DNA from: Sulfolobaceae archaeon | GTDB taxonomy: Archaea > Thermoproteota > Thermoprotei_A > Sulfolobales > Sulfolobaceae | Assembly (NCBI GenBank): GCA_026627305.1 | Contig: JAPNVD010000030.1 | Span: forward strand, 30,759 to 94,758 | Length of the DNA: 64,000 bases | Reading direction: 5' to 3' | In this document: positions 16,284 to 25,142 of the stretch, piece by piece | Numbering within the stretch: the first letter of the stretch is position 1 | Layout of the letters: each line of letters starts with the position of its first letter | Notes under the pieces: generated by a model | The model's input: only the letters and a program-made list of their open reading frames with translations | The model's database searches: none | Told to the model about the DNA's origin: nothing | Translations under genes and position numbers: made by a program

Positions 16284-17191
16284 AGATACTCTGCTATGTC
16301 CTTTATCTTAACCTCTTTATCGTTAACTTTAGACAAATTAGCATAGCAAAATGGACAGGCTACAAGGATGTTTTTAGATACCTTCTTTAATTGTTTTAAT
16401 CGTACTTCAGCTATTTTTCTACTGATTTGAGGATTAACTACCTCCAGTGGAGCACCGCAACATAAAGAGTTCTCTAAGCTTGTAACCATCCAATCGTCAA
16501 CTATCCTTATACCTTCCTTTTTAGCCAAATCCCTATACTTTTCTCTTCTATTTAGAAATTTTGAATACAGACAAGAATCATGTACCACAAATTCATCCGT
16601 TATTCTAACCTTACCTCCAACATCCTTTATGAGATCTAGATAGCTATAAATCTCTATATCAAAATTATTTATGAACTCCCTATATCTTTCAAATGCATTT
16701 AGACTATGAGGATCCACAGTAATTATTTTCTTTACTCCTTTTTCCCTTAGTTTTAATGTAACCTTTTTGGCATATGTAGAGAACTCATCGTAAAATCCAG
16801 CCTCAAGAAGTAATGCGCCACTATAGGGTTCATCCTCATAAAGGTAGCCGAAATCTATTCCGTTTCTCTTTAAACTATTCGAAATGTTTCTCAAGATATT
16901 ATATGCTCTATCTAGTTCAGCTTTTGGTGGTTTATAAAGCTTTAGGAAAGGCGTTAAATTTAGGGCATTATATATAAAGTTTTCAGGCAATTTTTCCAAA
17001 ATTTCTGCTAGCCTTGAAGATAAGTATGCAATCTGATACATGCATCCAGTATAAAGAATGGTATCTCCTCCATATCTTATATTGGAAGAAGCCCAGCCTG
17101 TACATATTGACTTTTGAATAGGAAAAGGGACAAAATCATTATTAAGAGTAGGTATTATTACCCTCTTGAAAAGTACCCTGTAATCATACAT
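16280..17191 (-). CDS. CCG-domain iron-sulfur protein (HdrB/GlcF-like), first CCG degenerate
   Basis: 303 residues with two cysteine-rich repeats of the kind that bind non-cubane 4Fe-4S clusters in heterodisulfide reductase HdrB/HdrD and glycolate oxidase GlcF. The second repeat is complete: Cys207 (HDSCLY), CCGAP at 244-246, CPFC at 279-282. The first keeps Cys50 (TGCMYQ), but the expected CCG is YSGALLLEAG and the CxxC is DPHS. So probably one cluster rather than two. No ferredoxin domain is fused. Its redox partner is not in the neighbourhood. Convergent with the coiled-coil gene. Confidence 0.75.
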   Translation of the reverse strand: MYDYRVLFKRVIIPTLNNDFVPFPIQKSICTGWASSNIRYGGDTILYTGCMYQIAYLSSRLAEILEKLPENFIYNALNLTPFLKLYKPPKAELDRAYNILRNISNSLKRNGIDFGYLYEDEPYSGALLLEAGFYDEFSTYAKKVTLKLREKGVKKIITVDPHSLNAFERYREFINNFDIEIYSYLDLIKDVGGKVRITDEFVVHDSCLYSKFLNRREKYRDLAKKEGIRIVDDWMVTSLENSLCCGAPLEVVNPQISRKIAEVRLKQLKKVSKNILVACPFCYANLSKVNDKEVKIKDIAEYL

Positions 17192-17236
17192 TTTAAAACA
17201 CCTATGAATGATATATTTTTTATATATGCATAATAA

Positions 17237-17599
17237 TTGTTACTTGTGGATATAAAAACTAGAGAGAAAAATCAGAATAAAAGGAGGTTATCCGCTGAAT
17301 CAATACTTGCTTTCAAAAAAGAGTTGAAGGCATTAGCTTTTGAACCAATATATGGAGAGTCCATAAAGGAGATAGCAGCAAAACTAACAGCGCAAATCGA
17401 AAAGTTGGCTGAGGAGTACGGGTACGAGATTATATTCTCTGAGAAGTCTGAAGTAGAGATAGAGGGAGACATCTACTACTTCGACTATATAATAAAGGTG
17501 AAAACAAAACATAACGGCGTTAGAAAGATGAAGGTCAGGGTTCAATACATTATGTACGATCAAAATTACTGGGTAGGCTTAATAACTGAAGTTAGGTAG
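17237..17599 (+). CDS. Small unknown alpha/beta protein
   Basis: 120 residues: a charged helical N-terminus (KELKALAFEPIYGESIKEIAAKL) followed by beta strands rich in Tyr and Val (DIYYFDYIIKVKTKHNG, VRVQYIMYD). A TATA box TTTTTATATAT at about 17216-17226 suggests the leaderless start is GTG 17246 rather than TTG 17237; the three extra residues matter little. Its end overlaps the 3' end of the sedolisin gene by 8 bases in convergent orientation. No known family. Confidence 0.6.
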   Translation: MLLVDIKTREKNQNKRRLSAESILAFKKELKALAFEPIYGESIKEIAAKLTAQIEKLAEEYGYEIIFSEKSEVEIEGDIYYFDYIIKVKTKHNGVRKMKVRVQYIMYDQNYWVGLITEVR

Positions 17600-20500
17600 A
17601 GGTTCTCCTAAATAGTATAAATAACGCTATTATACCTATGATGAAAGCTACGATCTCATAAGTTAGGAATGTCATTTTTAATGTTAAATTTTTAGGTGAT
17701 ATATAGCTGGTAATGTAAGTTACTGTCTGGGTTTGTATAGTAGTATTACTTTCTTTTGTTATAGTATAGATTTTTGAATTTATAACGTATTTATGGATGA
17801 CCTGAGAATTAATTAGATATGCCGTACCATTGACTACAGTTAAGTTTTCTATTAGGGAATCAATAAATGTTGCGTTATGATTGGTAATAACTGCGTCTTT
17901 TATATACATATCGTATGCGACAGTTCCGTTAAAGTAATTAACATAAACATACGGAAGAACTATTATTTTAGAATTATAGTTAACAGGATATAGATTTAAC
18001 GAGCTCCAACTTAAATAAGTATTAGTATCAGTAGGGAACCAATTTGCCGATATGCCTTCTATTAGTATGTTCCACTCACCGCTGATTCCATAGGGCGAGT
18101 ATCCTAATAGGTTTCCTTCTAGTCCACTAGGTATCTGAACGTAACCAATCCAAGTACCATTATGATAGCTTAACGGTACAACGAAATCTGAAGATAACTG
18201 ATCATAGTAATAATTGAGATACGAAGGAATAACTATAGCTACAAAAGTGCCTAAGGTAACCGGTGTTCCATTAGCATAATCAATGTTAGCCCTTATTTCA
18301 ACAGTTTGGTTTTCATAAGCTAATGGTTGAACTAAGACATTAACGTTTAGCGTTGAATTTGTCACATAGATCTGTGTCTCTCCTTCTCCTTCACTGACAT
18401 AGGTGCCATTATCATAAACAGCCTTAGCAATTATATAATAGTAGCCTGGAGGTATATCTTTAGGAAGTGATATCTCCGATACGTAGTAGGATAAACCATT
18501 GTATGAAACCTCATTTACAGCAGTAGAATAGATAGGTTTTCCTTGAATATTTACAAGCTCTACTGTTATGTTAGGGTTGCCGTATCCCTCCTCAAACACT
18601 ACAACTGTGAAGTTCTGTCCTAAAGCTATTATTTGTGGTTCAGTGATTATAGAGGGATAAACGTATGGCACTACGTAATAGCCTAGAACGAACTCCGAGA
18701 AACCAAAGGCGTCCTTTAATTTCAGCATATAAGTGCCAGCTAACGTATGTAGATTAGAGAAGTTAATGTAACCAGTAAGCACTGCTGTAGAAGGTTTAAT
18801 CGTAATTCCATACTGTGTGATGTTAATTATTATCCCTGGGCTTAAGTTATATTTATAAGTTAAATGCAATTGTGTTTGATTACTTACCCTATAGACATAA
18901 AGGGTAGTTGTGGGTGAGGAATTGGCTAGTTTTCCGTTAGGATAAAAGGTCTCTATTAGTACTGGTATATCCTCAGGAACAGGAAACACTGCAATAGGTG
19001 GTAATAGGAACTCCACTTGATATCCTACAGTAATATAAGTGAATCCTGAAACGCCTGATGCTGACACTATAATCTCTTCTACACCTGAACCTTGGGCTCT
19101 AAACTCTCCTATCCAGGCAGTTCCATTAAATGTAAGAGGAAATTCTTCTATAATGTTGCTCCCATTATACACATAACCTCTTGGTGTTCCCTGTACATTA
19201 TGCAAATATGCGACAACTTTTACCGTCTGGTTGTCTAGATAAGTTGTATTCGTAGCTGCTACTGTGATATAACTATTAGGTTTTGAGATTAGGTATACAA
19301 AATAGCCTGCATTTATATACCCTAAGCCTGTAACCGGATTTAAGGTAGAGTTAGCGATATATGGTGTGTTATATCCTAATTTTACGGGAACTATTGCTTT
19401 TGTTCCTTTAAGATCATATATTAATGGGTTTATAAATCCAAACCTACCGCCAATTTGTGAGGCTAAGGCTATTATTCCACTAACTATCGGTGATGCTACA
19501 GATGTCCCTCCAACTAAAATAGTTTGATTATAGTAATAAAGTATTGATATACCAGTGTAAGGGTTGGCATCTGCAACAACATCTGGAACCATTCTAAATC
19601 CATTAATTCCTTGATAAGTGGGTGCAGGGAAAATTGAACTATAACCTCCTGTTGTAGCTCCAAATATACTTTGTCCTGCCCAAGCGGTCTGATAGGTCTG
19701 ATTGTCGTTTGCAAACAATGAGGTTCCTCCAACTGCCAATACATAAGGAATACTCGCAGGTATATTCAGATTGCCGAAAGTCGATAGGAAGAAATTGTAA
19801 CCATTCCCTCCAGCATCACCACTAGCGGCTACAAATGTAATTCCTTCTACTTCACCTAACCAGTATTCATAAATTAGGGACTGAACAAATGAGAGAGGTA
19901 AATATCCTAAATCCACATATAGTTCAGGTATACCAAAGCTCTGTGATACCACACTTACGTTGTCTTGAGAGTCTATGTATGCTATAGCAGCCTGAAGAGG
20001 ATAATTGAGATTTACTACATAAAGAATTATACCTGCTCCTGGAGCTGTAGCATGTGCAACTTCAACGTCTAGAGAGATCTCCATTGCCCAACCTGATGCT
20101 ATTCCATCGTTAGGATTGTAAGGTCCTATTGGGGAAATCTCGAAGAATGGTGGATTAGGTAAGTTATTCGCTTTATCAAATGAATAAAGTTGCTGGATGA
20201 TATATGGGTCCCCTCCAAAATCTATTATGCCTATATTAACTCCGGAACCGTTAATACCTTTTTGTAAAAGCGGTGTTATATTGTATGCCCTCCAAAGATC
20301 TTTTATGCTAACACTGTTATAAGCAGCGGCCTGAGTTACATTGATTAAGAACTGCGGTCTTTCGAAGAGAAGGGATGTAATGTTAGTGCCTATGACTATT
20401 GCATCAAATGAAGGAGATCCTAAGAATTGATAAACTGTTTTACCTTGTACTCTTGTAATTATAAATTGACCATTAAGTGCGCGTTCAAGTGTACTAACTT

Positions 20501-20801
20501 TACCCGAGGCCACTATAACATTTAGATATGTTGTAACGTTCAGTCCAAATTTTTCCAGATAATTAGTAATATTTTCTATCTGAGCTTCGGGTATGAAGAG
20601 CTTTTGAACCTGAGATTTGTCTAATACTGTATGGTTTTCCACGAGAGTCTGCAGCAGTGGCAAATTTTTAGGGGGAACTACTATGCTAGCTGATATTATT
20701 GCATTGGGAGAAAGTAGTTGTGAAGAGTTACCATGTAGTCCTAAAGGTAAAGAGGCAATCTGTGGTAAAAGTAATAAGATGATAAGGGCTTTCCAAATCA
20801 T
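17592..20801 (-). CDS. Secreted, membrane-anchored sedolisin (S53) protease
   Basis: 1069 residues. A signal peptide (IWKALIILLLLPQI) is followed by a kumamolisin-type propeptide (to about 175) and a catalytic domain with the Ser-Glu-Asp set: Glu241 and Asp245 (EISLDVEVAHA), oxyanion Asp329 (ASGDAGG) and Ser434 (GGTSVASP). After about residue 510 come roughly 500 residues of Asn/Tyr/Thr-rich beta repeats with many N-glycosylation sites, then a C-terminal membrane helix and an RRTST tail. Sedolisins work at acid pH, fitting an external role. The long beta extension is much larger than in bacterial kumamolisins and may bind the S-layer or substrates. Confidence 0.92.
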   Translation of the reverse strand: MIWKALIILLLLPQIASLPLGLHGNSSQLLSPNAIISASIVVPPKNLPLLQTLVENHTVLDKSQVQKLFIPEAQIENITNYLEKFGLNVTTYLNVIVASGKVSTLERALNGQFIITRVQGKTVYQFLGSPSFDAIVIGTNITSLLFERPQFLINVTQAAAYNSVSIKDLWRAYNITPLLQKGINGSGVNIGIIDFGGDPYIIQQLYSFDKANNLPNPPFFEISPIGPYNPNDGIASGWAMEISLDVEVAHATAPGAGIILYVVNLNYPLQAAIAYIDSQDNVSVVSQSFGIPELYVDLGYLPLSFVQSLIYEYWLGEVEGITFVAASGDAGGNGYNFFLSTFGNLNIPASIPYVLAVGGTSLFANDNQTYQTAWAGQSIFGATTGGYSSIFPAPTYQGINGFRMVPDVVADANPYTGISILYYYNQTILVGGTSVASPIVSGIIALASQIGGRFGFINPLIYDLKGTKAIVPVKLGYNTPYIANSTLNPVTGLGYINAGYFVYLISKPNSYITVAATNTTYLDNQTVKVVAYLHNVQGTPRGYVYNGSNIIEEFPLTFNGTAWIGEFRAQGSGVEEIIVSASGVSGFTYITVGYQVEFLLPPIAVFPVPEDIPVLIETFYPNGKLANSSPTTTLYVYRVSNQTQLHLTYKYNLSPGIIINITQYGITIKPSTAVLTGYINFSNLHTLAGTYMLKLKDAFGFSEFVLGYYVVPYVYPSIITEPQIIALGQNFTVVVFEEGYGNPNITVELVNIQGKPIYSTAVNEVSYNGLSYYVSEISLPKDIPPGYYYIIAKAVYDNGTYVSEGEGETQIYVTNSTLNVNVLVQPLAYENQTVEIRANIDYANGTPVTLGTFVAIVIPSYLNYYYDQLSSDFVVPLSYHNGTWIGYVQIPSGLEGNLLGYSPYGISGEWNILIEGISANWFPTDTNTYLSWSSLNLYPVNYNSKIIVLPYVYVNYFNGTVAYDMYIKDAVITNHNATFIDSLIENLTVVNGTAYLINSQVIHKYVINSKIYTITKESNTTIQTQTVTYITSYISPKNLTLKMTFLTYEIVAFIIGIIALFILFRRTST

Positions 20802-20869
20802 TATGGCTACATTCCTCTCACGATTTTAAAAATTTAATCACATTAAAGGAATTAACACAGTTAATGTGC

Positions 20870-20880
20870 GTATAAAAATA
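20870..20880 (+). promoter_or_regulatory. TATA box for isocitrate dehydrogenase
   Basis: GTATAAAAATA is centred about 27 bases before ATG 20902. This supports a leaderless message from the first ATG rather than from the inner ATG at 20908. Confidence 0.65.
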
Positions 20881-20901
20881 TAAGTTTAAAAAGATGAGTA
20901 A

Positions 20902-22149
20902 ATGTTGATGGTAGATTACAAAGTTCCTGAAGATGGCGAGCCTATTAGATTTGAGAACGGTAAATGGATCACCCCTAATAAGCCTATCATACTTTACATA
21001 GAGGGGGATGGAATAGGACCAGAGATAACACAGTCAGCAATAAAAGTTGTAAATAAAGCTGTTGAAAAGGCTTATGGTTCATCAAGAGAAATAAAATGGG
21101 TTGAAGTTTACGCTGGCGATAAGGCATTGCAAATAACAGGAGATAGATTTCCTAAAGAAACCCAAGACATGCTTCTTAAATACAGAGTGGTCTTAAAGGG
21201 TCCTCTAACTACACCTATAGGTGGTGGCTGGCGTTCAATAAACGTTTCTATAAGGTTAATGCTAGACCTCTATGCAAACATAAGACCAGTTAAGTATATT
21301 CAAGGGTTGGAAAGCCCATTGAAGCATCCAGAAAAAGTAGACCTTATAATCTTTAGGGAGAACACAGATGATTTGTATAGAGGAATAGAATGGCCAGCTG
21401 ATAGTCCAGAAGCAAAGAAAATCAGGGAGTTCCTAAAGAAAGAGTTTAATATAGAGCTGGAGGACGATACAGGGATTGGAATAAAGCCAATGAGCAAGTA
21501 TAAAACCCAAAGAATAGCACGTATGGCAATAAGATATGCGATTGAAAATAAGAGAAGAAAGGTCACTATAATGCATAAAGGTAATGTCATGAAGTATACT
21601 GAAGGAGCTTTCAGAGAGTGGGCTTATGAGGTTGCCCTTAAAGAATTTAGGGACTATATTGTGACAGAAGACGAAGTAAATAAAGCTGGAGGGAAAGTGC
21701 CAGAAGGTAAGATAGTTGTTAATGATAGGATTGCGGATAATATGTTTCAGCAGATAATAACTAGGCCAGATGAGTATGATATAATATTAGCTCCAAATGT
21801 GAATGGTGATTACATATCTGATGCAGCTGGCGCATTGATAGGGGATATAGGTCTTTTAGGAGGAGCTAATATAGGCGATACTGGAGGTATGTTTGAAGCT
21901 ATTCATGGTACCGCTCCTAAGTATGCTGGAAAGGATGTAGCTAATCCAACAGGGATTATAAAGGGTGCGGAAATGATGTTAAGGTTCATGGGGTGGATAG
22001 AGGCTGCTGATTTAATAGATAAAGCGCTGATGACTGCTATGGAGCAGAAGAAGGTTACTCAGGATATTGCTAGGTTTCTGGGTGTAAAGGCTTTAAAGAC
22101 TTCAGAGTTTACACAAGCTTTAATAGATATTATAGATACTCTTAAGTAA
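20902..22149 (+). CDS. icd: Isocitrate dehydrogenase, NADP-type
   Basis: 415 residues, the length of homodimeric isocitrate dehydrogenases. The conserved GDGIGPEI, the phospho-loop region GGGWRSINVSIR (substrate Ser and Arg), RENTDDLYRGIEW, and the C-terminal HGTAPKYAGK plus NPTGII match. It oxidises isocitrate to 2-oxoglutarate in the citric acid cycle. The residues after HGTAPKYAGKD are of the NADP-using type, though I judge cofactor only by family. It has its own TATA box and a T-rich tract after the stop, so it is probably monocistronic. Confidence 0.95.
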   Translation: MLMVDYKVPEDGEPIRFENGKWITPNKPIILYIEGDGIGPEITQSAIKVVNKAVEKAYGSSREIKWVEVYAGDKALQITGDRFPKETQDMLLKYRVVLKGPLTTPIGGGWRSINVSIRLMLDLYANIRPVKYIQGLESPLKHPEKVDLIIFRENTDDLYRGIEWPADSPEAKKIREFLKKEFNIELEDDTGIGIKPMSKYKTQRIARMAIRYAIENKRRKVTIMHKGNVMKYTEGAFREWAYEVALKEFRDYIVTEDEVNKAGGKVPEGKIVVNDRIADNMFQQIITRPDEYDIILAPNVNGDYISDAAGALIGDIGLLGGANIGDTGGMFEAIHGTAPKYAGKDVANPTGIIKGAEMMLRFMGWIEAADLIDKALMTAMEQKKVTQDIARFLGVKALKTSEFTQALIDIIDTLK

Positions 22150-22150
22150 G

Positions 22151-22169
22151 ATTTTTATTTTGTTTCTTG
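22151..22169 (+). terminator. T-rich terminator after icd
   Basis: ATTTTTATTTTGTTTCTTG follows the icd stop directly, with no hairpin, as usual for archaeal termination. Confidence 0.5.
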
Positions 22170-22209
22170 TATATTTTAATAAAATTTTAAATTAATTTGC
22201 AAATAGCTA

Positions 22210-22219
22210 AATTTATATA
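22210..22219 (+). promoter_or_regulatory. TATA box for the MscS-like membrane gene
   Basis: AATTTATATA is centred about 24 bases before ATG 22238 and agrees with a leaderless start there. Confidence 0.55.
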
Positions 22220-22237
22220 TTCCCTTCATATAAAATT

Positions 22238-23080
22238 ATGTTAGGTAGAGAATATATGGTATTTCCGTTTTATGTAGAGCAGGTATCAGTAAGTTCGGAG
22301 TTATCGTCACTAGAAGCGGAATTCATAGCTGCTATACCGTCTATTATCCTTTTTGTAGTAACAATTATAGTCGGTTATATCGTGGCAATAATAGTTTCTA
22401 CAACAATAAAGACATTTTTGGTGAGGTTTTTCCAAAAGGCTCATGAAATAGTTAGTATAGATCTTATCGCAGGGACTATTAAAGCATTCATCATACTAAT
22501 TAGCCTCGCTATAGCTTTTTCTTTGCTTAGTATAGGGCCTGTAACTAGCTATATTCAAGCGATAGCTAGGTACCTACCATATCTCGCTGGTGCGATTTTG
22601 TTATTAACCCTTGGATTAACTCTGATAAATACATTAGTAGATTTTATGCAAAAACAACTATCATCTTCAGATGAGTTAATACAGGCTATACTTTCGATAC
22701 TAAGATTCGGTCTGTATGCAACAATAATAGATATTGCCGCTGTTTTAGCGATATTTTATTGGGTACCGTTTGTGAATCAATACCTCTTCTTAAGTATAAT
22801 ATTGGGTTCTGTTATAATAATGTCCACTATAACCATAGCAGATAAAGTCCTCAATAACATACAAAAAGAACATCCTGATCTCACATTCCTTGTAGGGTAT
22901 GGCAGATTTTTACTATACACTATATTCATAATCATAGGTGTAGCTATAATTGTACAACCCTTTGTAAACGTGACCTCAATTCTATACGCGATATCTTGGG
23001 GTTTGGCTATAGCGTTCGCGTTAGCTTTAGTACCACTTATTATCTACATATCTAAGAGATTCTTGAGTGAGGTCAAATAA
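22238..23080 (+). CDS. Membrane protein with MscS-like conserved TM helices
   Basis: 280 residues with about six to seven helices. The first helix region (SIILFVVTIIVGYIVAIIVSTTIKTFL) and the later PYLAGAILLLTLGLTLINTLVDF resemble the paired conserved-TM-helix repeats found in CmpX-type relatives of small mechanosensitive channels, but there is no cytosolic MscS beta domain. A role in osmotic or membrane-tension response is only an inference. Own promoter; it converges with the small minus-strand gene at 23086, five bases away. Confidence 0.6.
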   Translation: MLGREYMVFPFYVEQVSVSSELSSLEAEFIAAIPSIILFVVTIIVGYIVAIIVSTTIKTFLVRFFQKAHEIVSIDLIAGTIKAFIILISLAIAFSLLSIGPVTSYIQAIARYLPYLAGAILLLTLGLTLINTLVDFMQKQLSSSDELIQAILSILRFGLYATIIDIAAVLAIFYWVPFVNQYLFLSIILGSVIIMSTITIADKVLNNIQKEHPDLTFLVGYGRFLLYTIFIIIGVAIIVQPFVNVTSILYAISWGLAIAFALALVPLIIYISKRFLSEVK

Positions 23081-23085
23081 GAGGG

Positions 23086-23379
23086 TTATACATTATCCAA
23101 AATATACTGTAACCACAAACTTATTTCATCTTCAGTTAATTCTTTTTTCTCTGTACCCCTTTGAATATAAGCTCTCTTAAAGAAGACAAAATCTCCTTGC
23201 CTAGTAAATTCAATAACGTATGTAGAATATATAGATTTTACATCCTCATCAATACCAGCTGCTTCCCTTAATGTTGGTGGAGTAAAGAAGAGTATGACAT
23301 TATCGGAATCTTCTACAAGTCTGTAACTACCAACTCCTTGAGCAAGTGACTTTATCTTATCATATGGGATTGCTAACAT
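23086..23379 (-). CDS. Small conserved-looking protein, unknown
   Basis: 97 residues of alternating strands and helices with an acidic C-terminus (EEKKELTEDEISLWLQYIL-like end). No motifs, Cys or membrane segment. Its start lies 20 bases inside the end of the NfeD gene, so the two are translationally coupled and probably work together. I do not recognise the family. Confidence 0.6.
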   Translation of the reverse strand: MLAIPYDKIKSLAQGVGSYRLVEDSDNVILFFTPPTLREAAGIDEDVKSIYSTYVIEFTRQGDFVFFKRAYIQRGTEKKELTEDEISLWLQYILDNV

Positions 23380-23737
23380 TTTCCTCTTTTCTTTTCTTTC
23401 GTACTATTAATGTTAAATCTTTCCTATCTAATACCTCTACTTCATCTCCCTTCTTTATATCCTCTAACGCTCTAGCTCTCCACCATTCGCCATCAACTAT
23501 AATATACCCTTCTCCGTTCTCTTTTATATCCTCTAATGCTCTTCCAATCTTTCCCTTATAACTGTAATACTGTAAATGTCTTGATTTTATTAAGGTCCTT
23601 GTTGTTCTATACAATAGAAAACCTAAAATAAAAAGTGTAGGGATATCTATTATAGGATCACTAATATAACCTGTTATTACCAATATTGCAATTAAGATAA
23701 CTATAATAATAATCGTAATAACAACAGGATGAGCCAT
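23360..23737 (-). CDS. NfeD-like membrane protein
   Basis: 125 residues. Two N-terminal membrane helices (ITIIIIVILIAILVI; IIDIPTLFILGFLLY) precede an OB-fold domain with the NfeD pattern: GKIGRALEDI, GYIIVDGEWWRARAL and IKKGDEVEVLDRKDLTLIV. NfeD proteins usually act with SPFH/stomatin partners in membrane quality control. The SPFH gene lies 1.4 kb away on the other strand, with a thermopsin gene between. This is the short NfeD form without the ClpP-like protease domain. Confidence 0.85.
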   Translation of the reverse strand: MAHPVVITIIIIVILIAILVITGYISDPIIDIPTLFILGFLLYRTTRTLIKSRHLQYYSYKGKIGRALEDIKENGEGYIIVDGEWWRARALEDIKKGDEVEVLDRKDLTLIVRKKRKEENVSNPI

Positions 23738-23789
23738 CTATGAATATATTTAATAACTCTAAATTATAAATATTAGCTGATTATGAAGC

Positions 23790-25118
23790 ATGCTAAGTAG
23801 TAGTAAGAAGTATATTATTGCAATATCCGTAATTCTCTTACTAATATTTCCCTATTCGTTTAGTTATATCAATGTTAAAGGTCAAAGCGTTAATGCTTAT
23901 CCTATGGGTCTAACAGCTTTCAGTCTCTCTAATAAGATAGTAACAACTTACGTCCAAGGCAATATAAATATAAGTGGGCTAAAAATAGGTAGTAGTTACT
24001 TGCCTAATGGTCAATATTTTACTACTGGAAATGCTTCCCTTCAACTAAATGCAGTCCTTGACGCGAATTATTGGGAGCAAAACGTAGCATTATTTCATCA
24101 GATTAACTCCACTACATTTCTAATAACATTTGTGATAAACATTTGGAACTTCAGTGGTAATTTCGTAAACTACTCTTCAAATAATAGTATAGTGACTAAC
24201 TATAACGGTTTTGGTGTAGTTTTATACACAGGCCCTACAATAATAGTTTCCTTACCCTTACATTTAGCATTATTTATTGAGAGCAATAAAACATCAAGCA
24301 TGTTTGGATATATCGTAAATGGTAAAAAAGAGATCTATTATGTTGCGCCTATAGGAGGTGACTTTATCATTGGTGGTCTTTCAACTGCATTATTACCTAA
24401 TGATCTAGAGTTAGTTTGGGGTGGTCCTGGTGGTGGAAGCGTGGTATATATGTCTGTTAATGCAACAGCAGAACTTTATTATCTATCTGGGGGTTCGTTG
24501 AAGATCTTCCCTGAGGTCTTATCTGTGGGGCTAGATACTGCAGAGGCTGCAATAGGCGTTCATGTAAGTAGAAGTGTTTATCCGCTTTTTGATCCTTATG
24601 GTATTGAATACCCTGGTAATGATAATTTGGGGGTTTTATGGCCCACTCCTCCATCAATAAGTTATACCTTAAAGAACGAGACGCTTTATATCAACGTCTC
24701 GTTAAATGGCGTCCCTTTAGCTAATCAGAGAATTTATGTAGAGGTTTTAAAAGGGTTTAATTTGACTCCTATAGCGAATATAACGACTAGTATTAACGGT
24801 AGTGCTGTAGTCCCTAATTTATCAACATCATATTTTATAATATACTATCCAGGGAACTATACACTTTCATCAACTTATGTTATATCCATTCCTTCCCTTC
24901 AGCATTTCATATCTAAAATAAAGACTGAATACGAGGCTTTAGTAAGCTATCTTTCTAGTTATAATTTTAAAAAGGCTTTAGCGTCCTTCTTTTCTAACGC
25001 CAAGTATACTAATACAGTGACTTCCCAAACTCAGGTAAATATTACTATAATAGAGTACGTATTGGCTTTTGTTCTTGGAATTTTATTTGCTGCGTTCATT
25101 ATAAGAGAAAAGACTTAA
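23790..25118 (+). CDS. Thermopsin-family acid protease, C-terminally anchored
   Basis: 442 residues: N-terminal signal helix (YIIAISVILLLIFPY), thermopsin core with YPMGLTAFSL, a YWEQNVALF stretch and LQLNAVLDA, all typical of peptidase family A5, and a C-terminal membrane helix (YVLAFVLGILFAAFIIREKT). Thermopsins are pepstatin-sensitive proteases active near pH 2; the catalytic residues of the family are not firmly known to me. Many N-glycosylation sites support an outside location. Divergent from nfeD and followed by the SPFH gene after 24 bases. Confidence 0.9.
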   Translation: MLSSSKKYIIAISVILLLIFPYSFSYINVKGQSVNAYPMGLTAFSLSNKIVTTYVQGNINISGLKIGSSYLPNGQYFTTGNASLQLNAVLDANYWEQNVALFHQINSTTFLITFVINIWNFSGNFVNYSSNNSIVTNYNGFGVVLYTGPTIIVSLPLHLALFIESNKTSSMFGYIVNGKKEIYYVAPIGGDFIIGGLSTALLPNDLELVWGGPGGGSVVYMSVNATAELYYLSGGSLKIFPEVLSVGLDTAEAAIGVHVSRSVYPLFDPYGIEYPGNDNLGVLWPTPPSISYTLKNETLYINVSLNGVPLANQRIYVEVLKGFNLTPIANITTSINGSAVVPNLSTSYFIIYYPGNYTLSSTYVISIPSLQHFISKIKTEYEALVSYLSSYNFKKALASFFSNAKYTNTVTSQTQVNITIIEYVLAFVLGILFAAFIIREKT

Positions 25119-25142
25119 AATGTTAAAATTGTACTATATAGT

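Noticed and set aside
17272-17472. Minus-strand ORF of 66 residues
   Set aside because: Ser/Ile-rich shadow of the 17237 gene with no independent support; the same holds for most other short opposite-strand ORFs in the track.
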